Of a stretch of DNA of 64,000 bases, positions 1 through 9,080 are shown one piece after another (positions within the stretch are counted from its first letter, which is position 1; every line of letters starts with the position of its first letter). The position numbers and the translations under genes are program-made. Origin of the DNA: Sorangium cellulosum So ce56 (GTDB taxonomy: Bacteria > Myxococcota_A > Polyangia > Polyangiales > Polyangiaceae); assembly GCF_000067165.1 (NCBI RefSeq), contig NC_010162.1, forward strand, positions 10,237,001-10,301,000, given 5' to 3'. The notes beneath the pieces are model-generated. The model was not told where the DNA came from. It did no database searches and worked only from the letters and a program-made list of their open reading frames with translations.

Positions 1-1385
1 AAGCTCGAGCGGACAGGCGGATCACGGGGATCGATCGAGCGATCGGGGTGCACCCCCTCGGGACGCCCCAGGGCGGCGAGCGCCGCGAGGTGGCCATAGT
101 CGACGACCTCGAGGAGGAGGGGCGCGGAAGGAGGCGTGAGCTCCGCGGCGGCGCGGCCGATGGCGACCTCGTCCCTCCGCGGATTGAAGTGCTCGCGGCG
201 CAGGTGCGGGCGGAAGAAGGCGCCGAGGGCGAGCACCACCAGCAGCGCGCCGCCGAGGGCGCGCCGCGCGCCGGCCGAGGCGCCCCGGAAGGCGCGCGCC
301 GAGAGATCTCCGACGGCGAGGGCGAGCAAGAGCAACGCGAGGAGGGTCGCTCGCTCGGGGTGGTGGGTGGGCGCGCCGTCGCGCACGAGGGCGAGCGAGA
401 GCGCCGCGATCTGGAAGGCGGCGACGGCGCCGGGGAGCGCGTACGGACGGGCCGCGCGAAGGAGCGGTGGAAGCGGTCGGGCCGCCCCCGGCGCAGCGCC
501 GCGGCGGGCACGCCATGCGACGAGGGCGATGGCGATGGGCCACGCGAAGAGCTCCGGCTCCTCGCGGACCATCGCGGCAGGGTACGCGAAGAGCCGCAGC
601 AGCGAGCCGTCGCTGCCCGGGCCGATCGCGTTGCGGTAGGAGGCGACGCGGGCCAGGAAGTGCAGCGCGTCGCCGTGAGCGACGCGGTTCCACGCGATCC
701 ACGCGGCGGGCCCGGCGAGCGCGACGAGCGCGGCGAGCGCGAGCTTCGCCTGCGCGCCGCGGCCCTGGCCGAGGCGGGCGGCAGCGAGCAGCGCCATCGC
801 CGCGAAAGCGACGGCGACGGACCAGGGTTCGTAGCGGGAGAGCGTCGCGAGCACGAGCGCGAACGCGCCGAGGAGGGCGCGCCCGGCCGGGGGCGCAGGC
901 CCGGCCGGCGGCGTGACGAGCGACGCCACCGCGAACAGCGAGAGGGCGGCGGTCGGCAGCTCGGGGACCGTCGCCACGCCGAGGCAAGCGCTCCAGGGGA
1001 AGGCGCCGGCGAGCAGCGCGCCGGCGAGCGCGGCGCGGCGGTCACCCGTGATCCAGCGGGCGGCGAGGTGGACGAGCGCGGCCGAAGCGAGGCCGAGGAC
1101 GAACGCGATGGCCCGGGCGACCTCGAGGGTCGGCGCGAAGAAGCCCCCAAGAGCGCGGAAGAGCGCGCCGTTGAGCCAGAAAGGGACAGGCAGCCAGCTC
1201 GTCCCCGTCGGGTCGAGCCGGGGCGCGTGGGCCCACGCCTGCGCGAGGACCACGCGCGCGAAGTCGTCATCGCTCACCGCCCGGAAGCCGAGCGCGAGGA
1301 CCAAGGCGGAGACGACCGCCTTGGCGAGGGCGACGAGGGCAAGGTCGCGCGCGAAAGGGACGGAGACGGTCGACGCCGCCTCCAC
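1..1385 (-). CDS. GT-C type membrane glycosyltransferase (GT39/ArnT-like), 3' end outside the window
   Basis: About 461 codons are visible, and the frame runs off the left edge, so the C-terminus is missing. The protein is highly hydrophobic with roughly ten membrane segments. Near the N-terminus, after the first membrane helix, is the acidic loop SDDDFARVVLAQAW, followed by TSWLPVPFWLNG. This resembles the first extracytoplasmic loop of GT-C enzymes that use polyprenyl-phosphate sugars. It is the last gene after secG on the same strand, with a gap of about 70 nt. I chose the GTG at 1385, preceded by a GAGGCGAGG stretch; an in-frame GTG at 1448 is the alternative. The Dpm-like synthase at 5.9 kb could supply its donor, which is an inference. 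The family call rests on loop pattern and topology only. Confidence 0.7.
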   Translation of the reverse strand, partial: MEAASTVSVPFARDLALVALAKAVVSALVLALGFRAVSDDDFARVVLAQAWAHAPRLDPTGTSWLPVPFWLNGALFRALGGFFAPTLEVARAIAFVLGLASAALVHLAARWITGDRRAALAGALLAGAFPWSACLGVATVPELPTAALSLFAVASLVTPPAGPAPPAGRALLGAFALVLATLSRYEPWSVAVAFAAMALLAAARLGQGRGAQAKLALAALVALAGPAAWIAWNRVAHGDALHFLARVASYRNAIGPGSDGSLLRLFAYPAAMVREEPELFAWPIAIALVAWRARRGAAPGAARPLPPLLRAARPYALPGAVAAFQIAALSLALVRDGAPTHHPERATLLALLLLALAVGDLSARAFRGASAGARRALGGALLVVLALGAFFRPHLRREHFNPRRDEVAIGRAAAELTPPSAPLLLEVVDYGHLAALAALGRPEGVHPDRSIDPRDPPVRSS

Positions 1386-1454
1386 GGACGACCTCGCCTC
1401 GAGCGCCCTACCCGCTTCCCTCCCCGACGCGGGGGCGGGCCCTAGCACGCGGGC

Positions 1455-1727
1455 CTACTTTTCCTGGGATTTCTCGAACTCGCGCAGCTCGCGGTCGCCC
1501 GCCGACGAGAGGTAGGCGAGCGACACGCTCGTCGCCATGAAGACGACGGCGCAGGCGGCCGTGAGGCGGGTCATGAAGTTGCCCGCGCCGCGGCCGCCGA
1601 ACACCTGCGCCGTCGCGCCGCCCATGGCCGAGCCCATCCCGCCCCCGCGGCCCTGCTGGAGGAGCACGACGAGGATCAGGAACAGACAGACGAACACGTG
1701 CACGATGTTGAGGAACGTGTGAAGCAT
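1455..1727 (-). CDS. secG: SecG, preprotein translocase subunit
   Basis: The 90-residue protein has the SecG layout: one membrane helix at about residues 6-24, a Gly-rich cytoplasmic loop beginning QQGRGGGMGSAMGG, a second helix at about 55-72, and a short charged tail. SecG joins SecYE in the inner membrane and eases SecA-driven export. Its position directly after tpiA (98 nt gap) reproduces the gap-pgk-tpi-secG order found in many bacteria, so expression as part of that operon is likely. Length and topology are normal for the family. Confidence 0.95.
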   Translation of the reverse strand: MLHTFLNIVHVFVCLFLILVVLLQQGRGGGMGSAMGGATAQVFGGRGAGNFMTRLTAACAVVFMATSVSLAYLSSAGDRELREFEKSQEK

Positions 1728-1825
1728 CGGCGTCTTTCAGCTAGGTGAGTCTGGACCGCGCGAGGGACCCAAGGGGCAAGTGGGCAGGCCGGCGCTCCCG
1801 TGGCGAGACGGGAGCGGCCTGCGAT

Positions 1826-2668
1826 CTACCCCTGTTCCGCGCGCTCCGCCAGTCGGTGAGCGGCGTCGACGATCTTGGCGAAGCCAGCGGCGTCGAGCGA
1901 AGCCCCGCCGACCAGCGCGCCGTCGATATCGTCCTGGGCGAGCAGCGCCTCGGCGTTGTCGGCCTTGACGCTGCCGCCGTAGAGGATGCGCGTGACGCCC
2001 GCGAGGTCCTCCGAGGCCTTCGCGAGCAGGCCGCGGATGAACGCGTGCACCTCCTGGGCGTCCTCGGCGCGCGCGACCTTGCCCGTCCCGATGGCCCAGA
2101 CCGGCTCGTAGGCGATGACGCCGAAGCCGGGCTGCTTCGCGAGCTCGTCGAGGACGGCGCGGACCTGCCGCTCGACCACGGCGAGCGTCTCACCCGCCTC
2201 GCGCTGCTCGAGCGTCTCGCCGACGCAGACGATGGGGCGCAGCTCGGCGGCCATCGCCGAGGCGACCTTCCGGGCGACCGACTCGTCGGTCTCGGCGAAC
2301 AGCTGCCGCCGCTCGCTGTGCCCGAGGATCACCCAGGTCGCGCCCGCGTCCTTGAGCATGCCCGAGGAGACCTCGCCGGTGAACGCCCCGGAGACCTCGG
2401 CGCTCATGTTCTGCGCGGCGATGCCGACCTCGCTCTTCGCCTCCGCGAGCTCGTGGGCCACGGCGGCGATCGCCGTGAACGGCGGAGCGACCACCACCTC
2501 GGCCCGGGTGAGCTCGCGCGTCGCCTTGGCGACGGCCGCCGAGAGAGGACATGCGTCCTGGCCCCCGGCGTTCATCTTCCAGTTGCCGGCGATGAGCGGA
2601 CGACGCGAGGCCGCCCGCGGGGCGGCGCCCGCCTCCGCGGACGTGCCCCCATCGTTCACGGGCTTCAC
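1826..2668 (-). CDS. tpiA: Triosephosphate isomerase
   Basis: This is the glycolytic enzyme that interconverts dihydroxyacetone phosphate and glyceraldehyde 3-phosphate. Visible landmarks are AGNWKMN with the substrate-binding Asn and Lys, GHSERR with the electrophilic His, AYEPVWAIGTG with the catalytic Glu and the start of loop 6, and YGGSVK at the phosphate-binding end. The GTG start at 2668 overlaps the pgk stop as GTGA, which points to translational coupling. It adds about 25 poorly conserved residues before the core, so 280 residues is slightly longer than the usual 250. Starting later, at the ATG inside AGNWKMN, would remove the catalytic Lys, so the upstream start is favoured. Confidence 0.95.
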   Translation of the reverse strand: MKPVNDGGTSAEAGAAPRAASRRPLIAGNWKMNAGGQDACPLSAAVAKATRELTRAEVVVAPPFTAIAAVAHELAEAKSEVGIAAQNMSAEVSGAFTGEVSSGMLKDAGATWVILGHSERRQLFAETDESVARKVASAMAAELRPIVCVGETLEQREAGETLAVVERQVRAVLDELAKQPGFGVIAYEPVWAIGTGKVARAEDAQEVHAFIRGLLAKASEDLAGVTRILYGGSVKADNAEALLAQDDIDGALVGGASLDAAGFAKIVDAAHRLAERAEQG

Positions 2669-3900
2669 TCGCTCACCTCGGCCGACCGGAGCGCCTCGAC
2701 GCCCGGGAGACGCTTGCCCTCGATGAGCTCGAGCGAAGCGCCGCCGCCGGTCGAGATGTGATCGAAGCCCTTGGCGATCTGCTCGCCGGCCTGCTTGACC
2801 GCCGCCGCGCTGTCGCCGCCGCCGACCACCGTGAAGCCGGAGGCGCCGCTCATGATGCGCGCGACGTCGAACGTGCCCTTGGAGAAGGCCGGCGTCTCGA
2901 AGAGGCCCATCGGGCCGTTCCAGAACACCGTCTTCGCCCGCTCGATCGCCTGGCCGAACTGCTCGATCGAGCGGGGGCCGATGTCGAGCGCCATCGTGCC
3001 CTCGGGGATCGCGTCGACGGACGCGGGCTCGCCCTGCGTCGCGTCGATGCTCGAGGCGACGACGGCGTCGACGGGCAGGAGGAGCTGGATGCCCCGATCG
3101 CGCGCCTTGCTCATGATCGTGCGCGCCAGCGGGAGCTTGTCCTCCTCGATCCGGCTCTTCTGCAGGTTCTTGCCCTGCGCGGCGAGGAAGGTGTTCGCCA
3201 TCGCGCCGCCGATGCACAGGGTGTCGACCACGTTGAGGAGCGCCTCGACGACGTCGATCTTGTCGGAGACCTTGGCGCCGCCGAGGACGGCGACGTAAGG
3301 CTTCTCCGGGCGATCGACGAGCCGGGTCAGCGCCTTGAGCTCCTTCTGGAGGAGGAGGCCGGCGGCGCGCTCGCGCATGAGGCGCGGCAGCGCGTGCACC
3401 GACGCGTGGGCGCGGTGCACGGCGCCGAAGGCGTCGTCGACGTAGACGTCGCAGAGCTCGGCGAGCTGGCGCGCGAACCCCTCGTCGTCCTTCTCCTCCT
3501 CCTCGTGGAAGCGGAGGTTCTCGAGGAGGCAGATCTGGCCCGCGCGGAGGTCGTAGATGACCTTCTTGGGCGAGTCGCCGACACAGTCGTCCGGCAGGTG
3601 GACCTCGTAGCCCGTGAGCTCACTGAGCCGCCCCCCGCACGGCTCCAGCGAGAGCCCCTCGGTCTTGCCCGGCTTCGGGCGGCCGAGGTGCGACGCGAGG
3701 ATCACCTTCGCGCCCGCCTCCATGACGAGCTTGATCGTCGGGATCGCCTCGCGGATGCGCGAGTCGTCCGTGATCTTGCCCGTCTTCTTGTCGAGCGGGA
3801 CGTTGAAGTCGACGCGGATGAAGACGCGCTTGCCGCTGAGGCCAGCGGCGCCCCCGGCGGCGGCGAGGTCTTCGACGGAGCGGATTCCGGTGAGCTTCAC
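2665..3900 (-). CDS. pgk: Phosphoglycerate kinase
   Basis: The 411-residue protein catalyses the ATP-forming step between 1,3-bisphosphoglycerate and 3-phosphoglycerate. Landmarks in order are RVDFNVPLD, SHLGRPKPG, ENLRFHEEEE, VDDAFGAVHRAHAS, GGAKVSDK, FWNGPMGLFE and VVGGGDSAAAV, covering both substrate lobes and the nucleotide loop. The start is a GTG four bases after the gap stop codon, with an AGGAAGGG stretch inside the end of gap acting as the likely ribosome site. The 3' end overlaps tpiA by four bases. Nothing unusual is seen in length or motifs. Confidence 0.97.
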   Translation of the reverse strand: MKLTGIRSVEDLAAAGGAAGLSGKRVFIRVDFNVPLDKKTGKITDDSRIREAIPTIKLVMEAGAKVILASHLGRPKPGKTEGLSLEPCGGRLSELTGYEVHLPDDCVGDSPKKVIYDLRAGQICLLENLRFHEEEEKDDEGFARQLAELCDVYVDDAFGAVHRAHASVHALPRLMRERAAGLLLQKELKALTRLVDRPEKPYVAVLGGAKVSDKIDVVEALLNVVDTLCIGGAMANTFLAAQGKNLQKSRIEEDKLPLARTIMSKARDRGIQLLLPVDAVVASSIDATQGEPASVDAIPEGTMALDIGPRSIEQFGQAIERAKTVFWNGPMGLFETPAFSKGTFDVARIMSGASGFTVVGGGDSAAAVKQAGEQIAKGFDHISTGGGASLELIEGKRLPGVEALRSAEVSE

Positions 3901-3904
3901 GGCG

Positions 3905-4930
3905 CTAGACGCCCTTCCTCGCCACGAGCTGCGCGAGGTCGATCATGCGGTTCGAGAAGCCCCACTCGTTGTCGTACCACGAGAAGATCTTCGCGAAGCG
4001 ATCGCCGAGGACCGACGTCATGGTCGCGTCGAAGGTGCTGGACGCGGGCGAGCCGATGAAGTCGCCCGAGACGAGCTCCCGATCGGTGTAGTCGAGGACG
4101 TCCTTCATCGGCCCCTGCTCGGCGGCCTGCTTCATCGCGGCGTGGATGCTCTCCTTCGTGATCGGCTTCTCGGTCTCGAGGGTGAGGTCCACGAGCGAGA
4201 CGTCGACCGTGGGGACGCGGATCGCGAGCCCGTCGAACTTGCCCTTGAGCGCCGGGATGACCTCGGACAGCGCCTTCGCGGCGCCGGTGCTCGAGGGGAT
4301 CATGTTGACCGCGGCGGCGCGCGCGCGGCGCAGGTCGCCCTTGCGGTGCGGGACGTCGAGCAGGTGCTGGTCGTTCGTGTACGAGTGGACCGTCGTCATC
4401 AGGCCGCGGACGATGCCGAAGTTGTCGAGCATCACCTTGGCGATGGGGGCGAGGCAGTTCGTCGTGCAGGAGCCGCACGAGATGATCGTGTGCTTCTGCG
4501 CGTCGTAGAGCTCGTCGTTCACGCCCATCACGACGGTGAGGTCGTGGCCCTTGGCCGGCGCGCTGATGATCACGCGCTTGGCGCCCGCGTTGATGTGGCC
4601 GGCGGCCTTCGCCTTGTCCGTGAAGAGGCCCGTGCACTCGAGGACGATGTCGACGCCGAGGCTCTTCCACGGCAGCTCGGCCGGATCCTTCAGCGCGAGG
4701 ACCTCGATCTTCTGGTCGCCGATGCTGATGTGCTTGTCGCCGGCGCCGACCTTCGCCGCCTTGAACTCGCGGTGGATCGAGTCGTACTGGAAGAGGTGGG
4801 CGAGGGTCTTCGGATCCGTCAGGTCGTTGATGGCGACCAGCTCGATATCCTTCACGCCGCGCTCGTAGAGCGCGCGGACAATGCAGCGTCCAATGCGCCC
4901 AAAACCGTTAATTGCGATCTTCGTCGCCAT
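3905..4930 (-). CDS. gap: Glyceraldehyde-3-phosphate dehydrogenase, type I
   Basis: The 341-residue enzyme oxidises glyceraldehyde 3-phosphate with NAD and phosphate. It shows the N-terminal nucleotide fold motif INGFGRIGR, the active-site segment SCTTNCLAP with the catalytic Cys, and the C-terminal signature WYDNEWGFSNRM. The chosen ATG at 4930 begins MATKIAINGFGR and has AGGAG eight bases upstream. The open frame extends further 5' to 5005 but that part has no family resemblance. It is the first gene of the gap-pgk-tpiA-secG operon, with only four bases to pgk. The operon promoter should lie in the roughly 260 bases between gap and trxA, but no clear consensus boxes were seen. Confidence 0.97.
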   Translation of the reverse strand: MATKIAINGFGRIGRCIVRALYERGVKDIELVAINDLTDPKTLAHLFQYDSIHREFKAAKVGAGDKHISIGDQKIEVLALKDPAELPWKSLGVDIVLECTGLFTDKAKAAGHINAGAKRVIISAPAKGHDLTVVMGVNDELYDAQKHTIISCGSCTTNCLAPIAKVMLDNFGIVRGLMTTVHSYTNDQHLLDVPHRKGDLRRARAAAVNMIPSSTGAAKALSEVIPALKGKFDGLAIRVPTVDVSLVDLTLETEKPITKESIHAAMKQAAEQGPMKDVLDYTDRELVSGDFIGSPASSTFDATMTSVLGDRFAKIFSWYDNEWGFSNRMIDLAQLVARKGV

Positions 4931-5009
4931 CACGAACTCCTGGGAAAGTGGCCGGCGCGAGTCGTAGTCACCTCGCGCGCGACGGTCAAGCAAAGCCTCA
5001 GCCACGGGG

Positions 5010-5033
5010 CGCCGGCGACGTGGAGCGCCGGCG
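5010..5033. terminator. GC hairpin between trxA and gap
   Basis: Two copies of the self-complementary octamer CGCCGGCG (5010-5017 and 5026-5033) are separated by eight bases and can form a perfect 8-bp stem. It lies downstream of trxA and upstream of gap, both on the minus strand, so it could end trxA transcription. There is no T-tract, so intrinsic terminator function is uncertain, and such stems arise easily in DNA this rich in GC. Confidence 0.3.
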
Positions 5034-5190
5034 GCGACGGGGCCGCGGCCGGCTGGCCGGAGCGGCGCCTCGCCGGGAGGGCTTTCGGTCGGTATTTGGG
5101 GTGGTTTCGGCCTGTGGGAAGGGGAGCGCTGGCGCGCTCGGGCGTTGCCGCGCCGGGATCTGTCACGCCGGCGTCAGGCGCAGCCGCGGA

Positions 5191-5514
5191 TCAGACGCCG
5201 AGCTCCCGGAGGAGCTTCTCCTTGCTCGCGACGCCGGTGTACGAGCCCGCCTTCTCGCCGCCCCGGAACAGGATGCACGTCGGAACGGCGCGGACGTTGT
5301 ATTTCTGGGCGAGCTTGGGCGCCGCGTCGATGTCGAGCTTGCCGACCTTCAGCGTGCCCTGGGACTCCTTGGCGATCGTCTCGACGATCGGCGCGAGCTG
5401 CTTGCAGGGTCCGCACCAGGTGGCCGTGAAGTCCACGAGCACCGGGATCGGGGAGTTGATGACCTCGGACTCGAAATTCTCGTTGGTGAAGGTGACGATG
5501 TGCTCGCCTGCCAT
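5191..5514 (-). CDS. trxA: Thioredoxin
   Basis: The 107-residue protein is a standard thioredoxin that reduces protein disulfides in the cytoplasm. It contains the redox motif WCGPC at about residue 30 and the cis-Pro loop AVPTCILF. The ATG at 5514 (MAGEHIVTF) has GGAGAC five bases upstream. The longer frame to 5676 includes the alternative MNSAAP start, which has no ribosome site. The extra Cys just after the cis-Pro is a mild peculiarity. The gene is on the same strand as gap but about 260 bases away, so it is probably a separate unit. Confidence 0.95.
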   Translation of the reverse strand: MAGEHIVTFTNENFESEVINSPIPVLVDFTATWCGPCKQLAPIVETIAKESQGTLKVGKLDIDAAPKLAQKYNVRAVPTCILFRGGEKAGSYTGVASKEKLLRELGV

Positions 5515-5876
5515 GATTGTCTCCGTCGGTGCCGCGCTGTTCATGTTCGGGGCCGCGCCTGTGGTGCGCGGGGCGCGCCCCGTGAGTTGACCGAGGCCGC
5601 GCCGGCCTATCGGCCCGATGCAGAGCGGACCGCCCTGTCGGGAAAGGAAAGTACCCGGCGCGCACGCCTCCGGCAACCCACAAGGCGCTCGCGGCGCGCC
5701 CGCGGAACCTTCCGCCTGCGCCGTCGTTTTGGTAGATCGCCCGGCGCCGGAGCGCCCGTGCTGGCCGACGCAGCGGAGGCCTGAGCGCGAGCGGACGCCC
5801 GCGGACCTGGCGCGCGACGCCGCACGGCGCGCGCGACCCCGCGTGCGAGCGCCCGCTCGCGCGGCGCCGAGCCAGG
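5515..5876. other. Intergenic region between divergent trxA and the GT2 gene
   Basis: The 362-base gap separates two divergently transcribed genes and must hold both promoters. Frames that cross it are arginine-rich shadows without ribosome sites. No repeat or convincing promoter box was recognised by eye. Confidence 0.5.
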
Positions 5877-6599
5877 ATGGCCCCCCGAACCCTCATCATC
5901 ACGCCGACGTACAACGAGCGCGACAACCTCGCCGAGTTCGTGAGCTCCGTCCTCGCGGCGGCCCCGGAGGCGCACGTGCTCGTCGTCGACGACGCGTCGC
6001 CCGACGGGACAGGCGCCCTCGGCGACGAGCTCGCCGCGCGCGACGGGCGCGTCCGCGTGCTCCACCGGGCGGCGAAGCGCGGGCTCGGCACGGCCTACCT
6101 GGAGGGCTTCCAGCGCGCCCTGGACGGCGGCTACGACGTCGCGTTCGAGATGGACGCCGACCTCTCGCACGACCCGCGCCACCTGCCGGCGTTCCTCGAC
6201 GCGATCGCGCGAGGCGCCGACGTCGTGCTCGGCTCGCGCAACATGCCGGGCGGCGGCGTCGAGGGCTGGGGCCTCGGGCGGCACGTGCTCTCGAAGGGCG
6301 GCTCGCTCTATGCGCGGACGATCCTGGGCGTCGGCATCCGCGACCTCACGACCGGCTACAAGGCGTTTACGCGGCGCGCGCTCCTCTCGCTCGATCTCGG
6401 CAGCGTGCGCTCGAACGGCTACGCCTTCCAGATCGAGACGACCTACCGCGCGCTGCGCAAAGGGCTGCGCGTGGTCGAGGTGCCGATCGTGTTCGTCGAC
6501 CGCCGCGCAGGCCGCTCGAAGATGAGCCGCCGGATCTTCGCCGAGGCGATCGTCGAGGTCTTCCGCCTGAAGCTCGACGCCGCGCGCGGTCGCCTCTGA
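5877..6599 (+). CDS. Polyprenol-phosphate mannosyl/glycosyl transferase (Dpm1-like GT2)
   Basis: The 240-residue soluble GT-A enzyme resembles dolichol/polyprenol-phosphate mannose synthases. Motifs are TPTYNERDNL at residues 8-17, VVDDASPDGTG at about 40, the metal-binding EMDADLSHDP at about 95, and GSRNMPGG at about 125, with a C-terminal region ending in VFVDRRAGRSKMS. It lacks the C-terminal membrane helices of GtrB-type relatives, so it probably acts at the inner face of the membrane. The expected product is a lipid-linked sugar for GT-C transferases such as the one at the left edge of the window. The exact sugar cannot be told from sequence. Confidence 0.9.
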   Translation: MAPRTLIITPTYNERDNLAEFVSSVLAAAPEAHVLVVDDASPDGTGALGDELAARDGRVRVLHRAAKRGLGTAYLEGFQRALDGGYDVAFEMDADLSHDPRHLPAFLDAIARGADVVLGSRNMPGGGVEGWGLGRHVLSKGGSLYARTILGVGIRDLTTGYKAFTRRALLSLDLGSVRSNGYAFQIETTYRALRKGLRVVEVPIVFVDRRAGRSKMSRRIFAEAIVEVFRLKLDAARGRL

Positions 6600-6636
6600 T
6601 CGCGCGGCCCCGCCGGAGCGCGAGCGCGCGCTGCGC

Positions 6637-8034
6637 TCAGCGCTCCCCCGCGCGAGGCGACCGCGAGGCGGCGCGCGTGCGGCCCGGCTCGTCGATCTCC
6701 AGCTCGTCGAGCTCCTCGTCCAGCGCGACGTCGCCGTCGTGGATGCGCGATCGACCGGGGGCCTCCTGCTCCTCGAAGCGCACGCGCGCCGCCGCGGCCT
6801 GGCCGCGCTGGGCCGTGTCCTCTGGCGCCGGGTGCCCGCGGACGACGCGTGTGGCGCGGCGCAGCGCGAGATCGGCCACCCGCCCGGCCCTGCGCACGTT
6901 CGGCGCGGCCTTCTCGCGCAGCACGCGGCCGAACACCAGGGACAGCAGCGTCAGCACCGTCGGGACGATCACCCCGAGCGCGAGGCCGACGGCGATGCGC
7001 GCGACGGTGAGGCCGAACAGCGCGGCGACGAGCGGCAGGCCCACAAGGCCGCGATCGAGCGACGGGCGCCCCTCGTGCCGGCGCGCGCGCCGCTCCTCCT
7101 TGCGCGCGCGCTTCTCTTCCTTGCGCTCGTCCTTGCGCGCGCGCTTCTCTTCCTTGCGCGTGCGCCTCTCTTCCTTGCGCGTCCCGCGCTCCGCGGAGCC
7201 CTCCGCGGGCTCGCCAGCGCGCGGCGTAGGGGGGGGCGCGCCGCCCGCCTCGAGCCCCGAAAGGAGCGGCGCGATGCGCGCGGCGCGGCGGTCCGGGTCG
7301 GGCTCCAGCATCGCGGAGAGCGCCCGGACGAGGCGCGGATCGGCTCGATCGCCGAGGGCAGCGGGCACGTCGATCGCGAGCCCTCGGTGCGGCAGGTTCT
7401 CCGGCTCCTCGCCGGTGAGCAGGCAGAGCGCGGTCGCGCCGACCGCATAGACGTCCGACGCGGGCAGCGCGCGGCCCTGGAACTGCTCTGGCGCCATGTA
7501 CCCGAACGTGCCGACCACGGTGCTCCCGCCCTCGGGACGCATGCGATCGCGGACCGCGCCGAAGTCGACGATCGCAAAGGAGCCGTCGGGCCGGCGGATC
7601 ACGTTGTTCGGCTTGATGTCGCGGTGGATGACCGGCGGCGCGCGGCCGTGCAGGTAGTCGAGCACGCCCGAGGCGTCCCGCAGAAAGCGGAGGACGTCGT
7701 CCCGCCCGAGCACCGCGCGGCGACGGCGCATCGCGCCCAGGCTCTCGCCCTCGATCTTCTCCATCACCAGGAAGAGCGCTCCGTCCTCCTCGAAATGATC
7801 GAGGTAGCCTGGCAGGCTCGGGTGCGAGAGCGACGCGAGCACCCGGGCCTCGCGCTCGGCGAGCTCCACGCTCTTCCAGCTCGAGGCGCCGCGGATCTGG
7901 AACCGCTTGATCGCGACGAGCTTGCCGAGCCGCTTGTCGACCGCCTCGAGCGTGTGCCCCTGAGCCCCTTCGCCGAGGGCGCGCGTGATCGCGTAGCGGC
8001 CGTCGCGCAACGCCTGGCTCGGCTCGGCACCCAT
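6637..8034 (-). CDS. Ser/Thr protein kinase with Arg/Lys/Glu-rich linker and C-terminal membrane segment
   Basis: The 465-residue protein starts at the ATG at 8034 (MGAEPSQAL). The kinase domain covers about residues 15-270: a Gly loop LGEGAQGHTLEAVDKR, the ATP lysine in LVAIKRF, the catalytic loop VIHRDIKPNNVI, VDFGAVRD, and an APE-type segment YMAPEQF. A striking run of KEERRTRKEEKRARKDE-type repeats follows (about residues 290-330). After it come a long hydrophobic stretch (VGLPLVAALFGLTVARIAVG and onward) and an acidic tail ending in LDEELDELEID. This fits a membrane-tethered kinase. It is divergent from the stomatin gene at 8178. Its target is unknown. Confidence 0.9.
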   Translation of the reverse strand: MGAEPSQALRDGRYAITRALGEGAQGHTLEAVDKRLGKLVAIKRFQIRGASSWKSVELAEREARVLASLSHPSLPGYLDHFEEDGALFLVMEKIEGESLGAMRRRRAVLGRDDVLRFLRDASGVLDYLHGRAPPVIHRDIKPNNVIRRPDGSFAIVDFGAVRDRMRPEGGSTVVGTFGYMAPEQFQGRALPASDVYAVGATALCLLTGEEPENLPHRGLAIDVPAALGDRADPRLVRALSAMLEPDPDRRAARIAPLLSGLEAGGAPPPTPRAGEPAEGSAERGTRKEERRTRKEEKRARKDERKEEKRARKEERRARRHEGRPSLDRGLVGLPLVAALFGLTVARIAVGLALGVIVPTVLTLLSLVFGRVLREKAAPNVRRAGRVADLALRRATRVVRGHPAPEDTAQRGQAAAARVRFEEQEAPGRSRIHDGDVALDEELDELEIDEPGRTRAASRSPRAGER

Positions 8035-8177
8035 CGAGGGAGCGAGAGTACACCGCCCGGGCAACGACACCAGGTCGAAGCCGCGCCTGGGCGCCCGCGA
8101 GCGGGCGCGAACGTCCGGACGTCCGGACGCCCGCCGACGCGCGGTCCGCGCCATCCGCTCTGCTAGAGTCGCGAGCG

Positions 8178-9080
8178 ATGTCGCTGATCCTCACCGTGCT
8201 CGGGCTGTTCGCCGCGCTCTACCTCCTGTCGGGGCTGCGGCAGATCAACCAGTGGGAGGCCGCGCTGCGCTTCACGCTCGGGAAGCTGACCGGCCGCGTA
8301 TCCCCCGGGGTGACGCTGTTCCTCCCGGGGATCCAGGAGCTGCGGCGCATCGACACGCGGATGAAGAACCGCGATCTCCTCCAGCAGATGGTGATCACCC
8401 GCGACAACGTGACCACGATGGTCGACGCGGTCGTCTATTACCGCGTCGTCGATCCGGAGAAGGCCACGCTGGCCGTCGAGAACTACGAGACGGCGATGAA
8501 GGATCGCGCGAAGGTCGTGCTGCGCGACGTGGTGGGCGAGACGCGGCTCGACGAGCTCCTCGCGCACCGCGAGGAGGTCGCCGCCAAGGTGCGCGCGCAG
8601 GTCGAGGCGGTGGCGGCCGCGTGGGGCCTGCATGTGGAGATGATCGGACTCCAGGACATCGCGCTGCCGCCCCAGATGCAGGAGGTGCTCGCGAAGGGGG
8701 CGATCGCCGAGCGCGATCGGCGCTACGTGGTCATCAAGAGCGAGGCCGACGTGGAGAGCGCGAAGAACTTCGCGGAGGCGGCGGGCATCCTCGCGCGCTC
8801 GCCCGGGGCGATGGAGCTGCGCCGCTTCGAGGCGCTGGCGAACCTGAGCCAGGGCAACACCAAGGTGATCTTCGACCTCGCGAAGCCGTACGACGACGTG
8901 CGGCACGCGGCGGTCGCGATGGCCGAGGCGGCGGCCACCGAGGCGAAGCCCGTGCGCGTCCAGCAGGGGCAACGCGCGGTCGACGCCGAGGCGCAGCGCG
9001 AGGCCGAGGCGGCCCTCGAAGAGGAGGCGGCGATCGAGGAGCAGCGGACGGCGCGGCGCGGGCGCATGGGCGGGGCGTGA
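8178..9080 (+). CDS. SPFH/stomatin-family membrane protein (slipin-like)
   Basis: The 300-residue protein has one N-terminal membrane helix (about residues 2-19), then an SPFH domain with the typical stretches SPGVTLFLPGIQELRRID, TTMVDAVVYYRVVDPEKA and VVGETRLDELLAHREEV. A C-terminal Ala/Glu-rich probable coiled coil lies at about residues 230-295. Stomatins form membrane-bound oligomers that organise microdomains or control proteases. The usual NfeD partner is not present. Instead the stop overlaps the start of the next gene (GTGA at 9077), so the two are probably made together. Confidence 0.9.
   Translation: MSLILTVLGLFAALYLLSGLRQINQWEAALRFTLGKLTGRVSPGVTLFLPGIQELRRIDTRMKNRDLLQQMVITRDNVTTMVDAVVYYRVVDPEKATLAVENYETAMKDRAKVVLRDVVGETRLDELLAHREEVAAKVRAQVEAVAAAWGLHVEMIGLQDIALPPQMQEVLAKGAIAERDRRYVVIKSEADVESAKNFAEAAGILARSPGAMELRRFEALANLSQGNTKVIFDLAKPYDDVRHAAVAMAEAAATEAKPVRVQQGQRAVDAEAQREAEAALEEEAAIEEQRTARRGRMGGA

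Noticed and set aside
48..1515. Large plus-strand open frames at the left edge
   Set aside because: They are Arg/Glu/Ala shadows; the minus-strand frame reads as a coherent polytopic membrane protein.
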